64,000 nt of DNA from Hyperoplus lanceolatus (taxonomy: Eukaryota > Chordata > Actinopteri > Uranoscopiformes > Ammodytidae), in contig CM049398.1 of assembly GCA_026929865.2 (NCBI GenBank), forward strand, positions 18,637,501-18,701,500, in the 5' to 3' direction. Position 1 is the stretch's first letter. Each line of letters starts with the position of its first letter. This document shows positions 1 through 64,000 of this stretch, piece by piece. A program made the translations under genes and the position numbers. The notes under the pieces are model-generated. The model ran no database searches and had not been told where the DNA came from. It worked only from the letters and a program-made list of their open reading frames with translations.

Positions 1-2903
1 TAAGAAGCTTTCTTGAGTAATTTTTTCATTTTATTATTGAAGGCCTTTCTCCTCCAAATTAAATTTTCCTCTTCTACTTTCAGCTGTTATGATACTTCAT
101 AACATTCTGCTGGGGATTTGAATGAATACTGTAGCTTACTGGAAAAGAGACTTGTTTTACAGATTCCAAACATATGCTGGTATCTGCAATATTCATGGTA
201 TTTTGGTCTCAACCAGCCTAAAAAATACTCATATACTACGCATAAGGTGTCCGCCTCACAAATATCCTGTTTACTGTTGCAGGTCAGACCTAATTTCATG
301 AATCATGGAATGAAATTGGCCATTTCTTTCCAACACTCTGCAGGAATGCTGCCAGATTGTTTTGATATATGTGGCTATTAGATGCTTACGAACCAAGCTA
401 ATGTAACCAACCCAGCAGGCTGCACTAAGATATATGGTATGTTAATTTCATGGTCATCTTGCAGTAAATGAAAATAGCTGGCCATTAGGAGTGATGTAAG
501 TGGCAGCGTATAGTGTGTTACGTAAGAGGGATGACTTTACGCGCAGTCCGTGCACATCAAGGTGGTGAAGTACCAGAGCACAGCCAGTGAGAAAATGGCG
601 ACGCTGCCATTAGTTTTCATTTCCAGCAGCAATTTCGAAAAAGACAAAGAAGTAAAATGCATAGAAATCATTAATCGAATTTTGCCAATTCATCCCAGGT
701 TTATGGCAAGTCTGTTGGCATGACATTTGGTGATGCTTCCTCTCTTCTTCTCCTCTCCTCCCCTCACACACTCACTGAGAACATCGTAATGAAGAGGCTG
801 CAGGAGGCTTTAGAGCTCAGCCTGAATTTATGTGGCAATTGATACAAGCATGAAATAACTTATCGCCAAAAACATTGCACGGAGATTCCGGCTATTATAG
901 ACTGGATTGAGGCCTCAAGCTTTTAGCCGGTTATATCCCTCCCCCCAGTATATAACAGGAGTCACGTTATTAATAGGTACTTTATTATTAAGAAAAATCA
1001 ATATGCAATCATCAGAAATGTTACTCAATCATTGGCCACTGGAGTTTTCATCCTATATTCCATAGGATATATGCCATTCTAGATAATTAGCGAAGATTAC
1101 TTTTATTTCCTTTTTTAAAATGTCAATTATGATTATCACCACTGACGACTCTTTCTCTATCTGAAGCACACTTCACATAGCAGAAAATAAAAACGTGAAC
1201 ATCTGAGGATTCCACAACCCAAGGAAATGCTCATTAAAGATGCACTCATCAACATGGTAATATTACTAGTGGATCAAATGACTGCATAATGTAGTGATTT
1301 GAAAGGCATCATTCTTAGTTAAAAAAAACCAAAAAAAACAAAGAATTTTCACCCAGGCCCTGCAGTTGCTCGTGAATCCATCATCCACCATTGTATTGTT
1401 TTGTTTTTACAGCACGCTACTTAACTGATTGGTGGAGTAGCAATGCTACCATCGCTTCCAACAGCAGCAGCAAATCCTCTGGTAGAACCACTGTATGCCA
1501 ACTGCCCAGCACTTGAATTAGAGTGAAATTTGACTCCTTATCAACCAGACATGTAAAATGTACTGTAATTGTTCACTAACTTATTCATATGGAAATAATA
1601 TTCCAAGTGTTTTGTTCACAGCTTATTGCGCTGCTCCTTAAATGCCACATATCAAATATTGCTCTTAAACTTTACTTCTGCTCATGATATTAGGAGATAA
1701 TGAAAAAGCATATATTAATGAAAACAATGTATGCGTATGAGTCATTGAATGTGTAACTTCCAATTATTATGACTCACTTCACATTATTTTTTCTTTATAC
1801 CTGTAGATCCCAACTTCAGCAAACTGCATTACTTTTAATGCCATTGTAACAAGGTCCTTCAAGTGTTCGGATGCCTCAAACTCATTAAAATGCAGACTAT
1901 ACAGAAACACTCCCTGCACAGCAATGCATACATCTTGCGAGACTCCATTTACCTTCTAACTAGCATTTGAAAAGGCTTATCTATCAATGGAAAGTTTCTG
2001 GTAGAGATATCAGAGTTCAGGTCAAAGGATGTTTGTGCCATGCATACAGCAGCAGAGATGCAGCCTCATTCAGTGGATGTCCTTGAAGCCTAGAGACTCA
2101 CTATAATCTCTATTTATGAAGATTAGATCAATGGCCAAAGAGCTGAAAGAGGCTTGTTGATCTAAAGAGGTTTTTGATTATTTTTTTGAGGGGGATATCC
2201 TGTTTAGGATGGTGGATTTATAGAGGCTTATACCACTGCAGAGAAATATTTGAATGTGTGTGGATGGGTTAAGGGGTGAGTTAGAGAGTGGTAAGGGGTT
2301 GGCTTGAGGACAGGGTATCCCACTATCAGCAGCATCAGACCTCCTGGGATCTCATTATTCACCGGCTCAAGCTGACTACATCACAACGAACAGCAAGCGG
2401 TCACACGTTGGGCGTTTGTGTCGGTGAGCGCGCGATGTGAGCATGTGCAAACGCACGGTCGATAGCGTGAAAAGTAAGAAGGATCAGTACAAATCTAAAG
2501 GATATAAAAAATCCATACAGAAAGATAAAAGAGGAATTGAGAGAATAAAAAAGGAGACGGAAATAAAGAATAGATAAGACGGAGTCTGAGACTGAGGTTT
2601 TTTTCAGAGGGAAAGGGGGGAGAGAATGAAGGAGGTGAAGCAACAGTTTTTGGTTGGTTTGGCCGAAGTTCCGGCTGCTGATTGATCGCCAGATGACAGC
2701 CGGTGTCAGGGGCCCCTTCGGCCAGGCTGTCATTCCCTCACACTCCCCCGCCCCCCTCTCATCTTCGCTCTGTCGCTCCCCCCTTTTCTCCCTTACAGCT
2801 TTTTAAGCTCTCAGTTGTGCCAGCTAATCTCTCACCTTCCTCTCTCACTTTTTCTCCTCTTTCTCTCTCTCTATTGATTAAATTTATAGCTCTCTTTCTA
2901 TCT

Positions 2904-2934
<31 letters not shown>

Positions 2935-5513
2935 TGCACCTCATCATCATTCTGCTCCTCAACCCTTCTCACCCTCGCAATGGTGACAGTTGGTTCCTCC
3001 ACTGCTCTCCTCTACCCTCCAACTCTGCCTTTTCGTTCCCCCACTGCTGCGAGACCAACTGTCCTCTACTAAGCACTGTCCGTTTTCCACTACTTATTTA
3101 GTATGCAAGAGAGCGTAATTGCTCATGTGGAGGGATTAAGTCTGTGTTTGTGTCTGTCTGCCTATGTGTGTGTGTATTTGAATTTAAATGTGTGTGTGTT
3201 AGTGAGTGTCTGTCTGTGCCCCGAAAAGCCTACCAATGCAGCGCATTAGTTTTCAGCAGACATAGCCTAAGGATATTTTGGTGACCTTGGTCCTCAGTGA
3301 GTATGTGCATGTGTTGCTCAATTATAGGTATTTCATTTTCCTGTGTGTACACACGCACTCTGGAGTGTGTATTTGTGCAAGTGCTCACTCCGCGTATGTG
3401 CATGCATACATACGGACACCCTTGAGGGGCATGCTTAATGATAGGCTCGTTTGCACAGCTCTGCCTCTAATGATCTATTAAAGCACACTTAACCAGTAAT
3501 TATACAGCCAGTCCCAAAAGGCTTATGAGGCCCTACAAGGGATAGCTAAAGACACAAGAGGACGATGTGTTTTGGGTGATGCACAAGAATCAATAATATT
3601 GTGGCCTCAGATTTTGTTCTGTGTTAATGATAATATAATAATGTTGTCGAATGAGATCATCATCATCAATAAGTGTTCCACGAGCTGTGCTTCAATGAGG
3701 AACATGTTTTAGATCTCTTCTTCTTGTAGACTTCTTCTTAACATTTTCTATATTCAAAAGTAAAAAGCAAAATTCTGCTTGTAGATAGACCGCACACACA
3801 TCATTCCTGCTGAGAAGTGTACTCTGCTGCCCAGAGTTGCTTCTTTTTAACATGCAGCAGATGTGCCCTGCTTCACGCTAGTATAACTAAACATTTGGGA
3901 TTTCCAGGTTTCTGTGAGCTTGGCGTTTGGGATAATAGGCCTCCCACTCAAAGTCAATATCCGCTGCTTCCTCCTGCCCCGCTCTGCTCCGAGTCTGTAT
4001 CAGTGCAGTCACCCACCGGTGTCTTCACTTTGGAGTGACTCATGCTCCGTCTCTTGGTCTAAGAGCTTTTTCCACCTGCCTGCTTATCAGTTACTTAATT
4101 CACTGACCTATGCACAGTATTTTTGTCTCGAGCGTCCTTTATCAGATTTCTATAAATCCCCTCTCATATATTTTCCTCTTACAAATGAAAAGGGATATTA
4201 TTTCATTCTCCTGTTGCGGCCACGTCATGGCCGTGCCTTAGACTTTGTACGCTTCGATATATCCCAAGGAGCCAGTTGAGACTTCTCTTTAACTGATTAA
4301 AATATGTGTTTCTTCCTTACAAGTAAGATTTTGACCTAATCCTCACAAAACATGAGGTGGGTTCTAACATGGCAGGAGGTCTAAATGAAGTGTAGCAGTT
4401 AGCAGCTTTCATCATTCTGTTCAATTGAAAGATAATTGTTTTCCAACCAGTATGGTTCCTCTCATGTATATACAAATGTATACATAACTTACCCATGAGT
4501 TTATCCAATTATGGTTAGCATTGTAACCAATATACGGTATATTCACATACTTAGTTCCAATTTGTTCTCCCTGTGCTCTTTGCTCTTCTTGCCACCACTT
4601 TTCTCTCACACCTCTCCCCTTTATTTTCCACCCCAGTCTTCTACCATCCCCTTCAGACAGACAGACACACACACACACAAACACACCCACACAGAGACAG
4701 ACAGACAGACGGACTGATAGACAGAGAGACAGGTTGACTGGGCTATGGCATGCTGTAATAAGCTAGATGGCACAACGGGCTGCCAGGCAAAGGCTGCCAC
4801 CTGAGGGAGGACATGTGACACCTCTATTAACCTTTAGGAGATGTCCATCCATCCCCTATCACATCCCCGCCTCCTCCTCTCCCCCTGCTCGTCCCCATCT
4901 CTATCTCTGTTTGTCCCCTATCTGCTGTTCCCTAGGTGGAGGAAAACATTCTTGTCCCCAGAGCAAAATAACCTGCATTATTCTCTCCTCCCAACATATA
5001 GCATTTCAATATGCCATGGATGTCTATCTCACTTTCCCAGTTATCTAAGCGGAGTCAGGTTTATTCCACCACCCCCCCCCCCCCTCCCTAATTTCCTGTC
5101 TCCAGTCAGCCTCGGGCTCGTTCTTTCTCTCTTTAATTCCAGGCCCTTAGCATTGCGATCCAGTATTATTCTAGCTGTAACCTGGATGTCAGAGGAAAGG
5201 CATATGGCTGGTGCAAAATGTGTGGTTTTGTGCAGCGATGCGTAGCTAATTGGTTGGAATTGCTGCAGTTTTCCCGTGTCAATCAACCGGAATAATGGGA
5301 AGTTAATGTAAAAATAGGCGAGACGGATTGAATCGGACGTAAACATGTTCGCGATTAACACATGCCCTTTTTACCTCGACAATAATTCAATATACCATTT
5401 GGTTGTTATTTAACGTAGATCACGGTGGATCATGACAGCTCGCCTCAAAGGCACGAAGCAGCATTCACACTATAATCTATTTCTGTCTGTCTCCCTCTCA
5501 TTTTGCCCGGCAG
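1..5513 (+). other. grik4 intron sequence upstream of the first visible exon
   Basis: Presumed intron. I looked for the amino-terminal-domain exon that should precede 5514 and saw none. Contents: a pyrimidine-rich CT tract around 2860-2935, a T/G-rich stretch at 3140-3215, short CA/GACA repeats at 4655-4730 and a poly-C run near 5070-5086. The open frames here come from low-complexity DNA. The stretch 480-920 is non-repetitive and has mixed composition like conserved noncoding DNA, but this cannot be judged from one sequence. Confidence 0.6.
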
Positions 5514-60205
<54,692 letters not shown>

Positions 60206-61189
60206 CGCCCCTCCGCCAATTTCCATCAGGACTGTACTTTTCCCAGCAGCCACCTCTCTCTACTTTCCAGGGGATCAAAAGATCACATGGCATTTTGGAT
60301 TCTGCCATGTGTGTGGAGCTTTGATCTGAAAGGGCAGGACAATACTGTGAACTGTGAATTGCCCTTGAGGCAACAGCCCAGTAGTCAACTTTGGAACCTC
60401 CTTGGGTGAGAAATGTTCCTTGGTCGTCGGAAAAACTGATTAGTCCGTGTCGTTGTGGTCCGTCCCTGTTGGCCCTTTGTACCGTGCGAAACAAGAGGGA
60501 TGAAAACAGCTCCGGGGCATTTGTACTATGCAGTATTTTCAGTCATTTATCATTGTGCTGTTTTTTTTCTTTTTAAATTATTTCTGTCCTCTGTTGTTTT
60601 ATCAGTACTGAATTTGTTATTCAATTGTTCTTAAACAAAAAAAAACATTCAACAAGTTCCTTTTTTTATCGGACTGTTTACTGTATGAGCGTATATTGCC
60701 TCTGAAGAGCTCCAAAAAGCGGACTAATGCAAGGTCATCCTTCAAATCCTTTTATGTTGAAAGTGCCAAAAAAACTGCGAGTATTATCTTGTGGCTGGAG
60801 AAAGCACCGCAGCCTTGAGAAGACAACAATCTCCACTGAAGCTAGAAAACAAAACAAACAGAGACATACGGACTTCTTTTATAGTAGTGATATTCTATTC
60901 TCAAAAAAAGAAAGAAAAAAAAATGTTTTAACTTGGTATCTCTGAAAGACAGCGATGCATGTCCAGATGTGTTGGCAGGTGCTCATTGTATGATTAATTG
61001 CTGATTAAGTGGCGGATGAATAGCTGAAGGAATGATCTCCTGTTTTGAATACCTGCTTAAACACGTGATGGCCGCACACGTACACAAAGACATCCATTTA
61101 TTTACTTCTTCTTTTGTGTCGTTATATTAACTTTTCCTGCATCTGTTTGACACCTTGTCATATCTCCTTCATAATCCCCTCACTTAAAA

Positions 61190-61287
<98 letters not shown>

Positions 61288-64000
61288 CTCCTGCACAGTA
61301 TACTCTCTATTAGAGGTTAGAGGTCATTCTCCCCATTTTGCATATATAATAAGAACAAGGTTTCATGAGGAGAGGCCAGCGTACCGACAAACCCAAGGAT
61401 ATATCAGAACTGACCAAAAATAGTCCCTGATAAAGTAAAAGGGGTTTTATATCAGCAGTTAATTTAAGTTCTTTGAAATGCCACGGCGGTTAAACTTTTA
61501 TTGAATGTGAGGTTTTACACACTGCTTTTCGAGGAGTATTTCGGTGGAGATCAGCCAAGCTCGCCGACATTTCAATAGTTTTTTTTTTCAGGAGACAGAT
61601 TTCATGTAACTGATGGATGACTGTTTTTGAAGGGGGTAAGATTGAGTTGATTATAAAGCTAACTGAAATTATTCACATTTTCCTTCACTTTTTTTAGATG
61701 TATTAATTCAGTTTTAATTGTCCTGATTCATATTACATCAACCTCTACTTCGGAAAATCACACAATGACAACAAACCACTAGCAACAGGATTCTTAGGTT
61801 GCTTTTTGCATAGACAGTGACTTGAGTGTTTTCCCACTGAACCGACTGCTTTGAAGTTTTTACTGTACGAAAGCCTGACAGTTGCACAGTGAGAATCGGC
61901 GGACATCCCTCTCTCTTTATAGCTCCTTGCCTATCTCTGATGTGTCCATCATTTTAAATCTGCCCATCAGGATCCATCAATCACCATCCCTCTGAACTAG
62001 GCCTCCAACTCAACACAGCTTGAAGGCTGAAATGCTGCAGTATCTCTCTTATTAGCCACGTTCGCTTTCTATTGTTGTCATTTCTCGCCCCTTGGTTAGA
62101 AATTCCCTGTAATTGCTCATTTAAAGCAGCAAACCAAGAAGAGGAGTGGTTGTTAAATGGAGATGTCCAATCTATTGATCATCCATCATGTTTGTCTTTG
62201 TTTGTTGTTGTTTTTTCGGTTTTGTTTTATTGTCAAATTGTCAGAAAATCATTTAAGATCCCAGTAACAAACACCCAGATCATGCCCTCCATTCCAATCC
62301 AAACAACCGCCCACCACCCAAACAAAACGAGGCAGGAGCATCTCATAGAACTGAGATAGAACATTGTCACATGAGGAATACAACAAAAAAACAAGAATCA
62401 GTTCATTCTAGATTGAAATCTGCTGATAATTCAGAATCCCCCTCCACATTCGGATGAACCTTCAGAAGCCTTCATAATCAAAATGTTCTTAATATTAAAG
62501 AAGTGACCCACAGCGTTTCCTCTATAGAGTCCCTCTGGTAAAACGTGATAGAATGAAGGAAAAAAACCTTTCTGGGGGGGAGAGTATTTTTTCCTTCTGA
62601 GATAACAAAATACATTTCATAATTGGTATCCTGCATTTCTGTTGATGTATAATCGTTATGAGTGTCTTTGACACTATGTCTATGAGTGTGTTTAGCCTTC
62701 TTTTTGTTGTTTGTTTAAATATTTCATCTGCAAAGTACTATCTCCCAGAAATTGGTTCACCCAAACTGCCTCTGTATTGTTTTAGCACCTTTTTACGTCA
62801 TGAATGGCCCTGATTGGTACTGTGCTATTTCAGAAGCTGGTGAGAAGCATGTGATTGGTGGCTGACTGACCTGGGGTGAACTGCAGCATTAGCACAACAG
62901 TACTAATCAAGTTTTTCAGTGAATTGATTATTCTAAACATTCTCGGAGACTGGAATCACAAATGAGTGTAGGTTTAATTTGATGGGGGGCTGTTTGTGGA
63001 AGATGGTCATTTCATCTCAGGTCTACAGTGCTTCCCTCTCACAACGATACACCAGAGTTCTGAATGAGCATCAATTCTTGATTCAACACATACAGGCTAA
63101 TACATGATTATGAAGAAAAAAACTCATCACAGGCAATGTAAACGTGCTATGCAATTTGTTTAAGAACTTGGTTGAGTCAAAGGAAGAAAGAAAGAACTAC
63201 ATTTCATTACCAGTTTTATAAAATAAGTTTTTACCCATTTGTTGATTGTCACGAAGAATGTCGTGAAAAGCAAGAAGGCTCTCGCTGCACCCGATGCGAA
63301 CTTCTTAAACACTAAAAACATTTACAGGGGTGCTAAATCAAGCGTAGTTGGAAACGAGATTGCCAATTACCTTGAAGGCTTGGAGTGCAGTAGAGTTAAG
63401 AATTAAAACAAATCCCCACTGAAGCACTGGGCGACCTTCGTCTGGGAGACCGCTGAGAGACAAGGCAGGATTTGGCTGCTATATTTTATAAGCTTTATTT
63501 TTTTTATGTTGACATTTTTATTCCATTATAAATACATTTCTTAAAACAATCTCCGTCCTGCGGGCTCCTGGCGTTGTCTCTTCTTTGCGCTGATGTATTT
63601 GACCTTCTGAGCTGATTTAGATCTGTTTATATCGGCCATGCTAAATGGCACTTTGTTTTTCAAGTTTTATTATTCATCGGGGAGAAATATTCAGGTCGTG
63701 CACCTGTTCTGTTGTGACCGGAGGCAATGGAGAGAAGCGGATGGAGGATGTATGGGGCTTTTTGGCTGAGTAAACATGACGCTTGTTTGGTGAACCAGAA
63801 GGAACTCATGAATCTACCTCTCGTTTTTCTTCTCCCACAACTGAATTAACATCTGCAGTGCACTTGTAAATCCGTGGAACAGCAGAGTTTGCGTGGGTGG
63901 GAAGTCTAAGGGAGAGGCTAATGAGTTTAACAACTCACTCGTGTGCTATATATGGATCTTTTCACCCTGCAGTCCATCTATCACTGTGATTTTCAGCGGG
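60206..64000 (+). other. grik4 3' untranslated region and downstream sequence
   Basis: Sequence after the stop codon. I saw no AATAAA on the + strand here; ATTAAA variants occur at 62494-62499 and 63402-63407, so the cleavage site cannot be fixed. A 95-base (CA)n lies at 61192-61286. In mammals the next gene, from memory, is TBCEL; no coding sequence like it is visible by 64000. Confidence 0.6.
61192..61286. repeat. (CA)n microsatellite downstream of the stop codon
   Basis: 95 bases of CA, about 1 kb after the stop codon; it may lie in the 3' untranslated region. Confidence 0.97.

Noticed and set aside
2703..3101. 132-residue open frame rich in Ser, Leu and Pro
   Set aside because: It lies over a CT-rich low-complexity tract, has no domain and no conserved start context; composition explains the frame.
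1..5513. Search for the preceding amino-terminal-domain exon
   Set aside because: No stretch translating to the expected family residues next to a donor was found; the exon is presumed upstream of the window.

Overview
This window is vertebrate nuclear DNA, almost certainly from a ray-finned fish. It holds the 3' two-thirds of one gene on the + strand: a kainate-type ionotropic glutamate receptor subunit, grik4 (GluK4/KA1). Thirteen coding exons lie between 5514 and 60205. Joined at canonical GT/AG borders with matching phases, they give 2166 coding bases (721 residues plus TAA). This covers the end of the amino-terminal domain, the whole glutamate-binding core (S1 and S2), TM1, the pore loop, TM3, TM4 and the cytoplasmic tail. 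The tail ends TTNSSEPE, which as I remember the families separates GluK4 from GluK5. By subtraction from the 956 residues I recall for human GluK4, about 235 N-terminal residues lie upstream of base 1. No other host gene is visible on either strand. The fish assignment rests on the protein, on very dense dinucleotide microsatellites and on several repeat types I know from teleost genomes; the species cannot be named.

Layout. 1-5513: upstream intron, no exon seen. 5514-11652: three exons of the amino-terminal domain. 11653-43292: two introns of about 16 kb each around one small exon (27672-27779); these carry most of the transposable elements. 43293-46375: two S1 exons. 46376-53933: a 7.6 kb microsatellite-rich intron. 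53934-58240: the compact channel and S2 part (six exons). 59810-60205: terminal coding exon. 60206-64000: 3' untranslated and downstream sequence.

The most striking non-genic structure is a nest of DNA transposons at 31152-37692. A hAT-type element flanked by a perfect 8-bp duplication (GTAAGAGC) is interrupted near its right end by a second hAT-type element with its own 8-bp duplication (7 of 8 matching) and fossil transposase exons. That one is interrupted by a third hAT-like element, which contains both a 1.3 kb near-perfect palindrome and a Kolobok-like element. The Kolobok-like element has TTAA duplications, about 270-bp inverted repeats and a THAP-domain exon. Smaller elements with readable termini lie at 9232-10772 (with another inside it), 12445-13034, 38040-38412 and 38575-39503.

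Several microsatellites sit directly at splice sites. The clearest is a 180-bp GT/CTGT compound repeat that ends five bases before the TM1 exon. A 140-base (AC)n tract and a 150-base (GT)n tract bracket the in-frame exon carrying the glutamate-binding arginine. Regulatory consequences drawn from these are inference.
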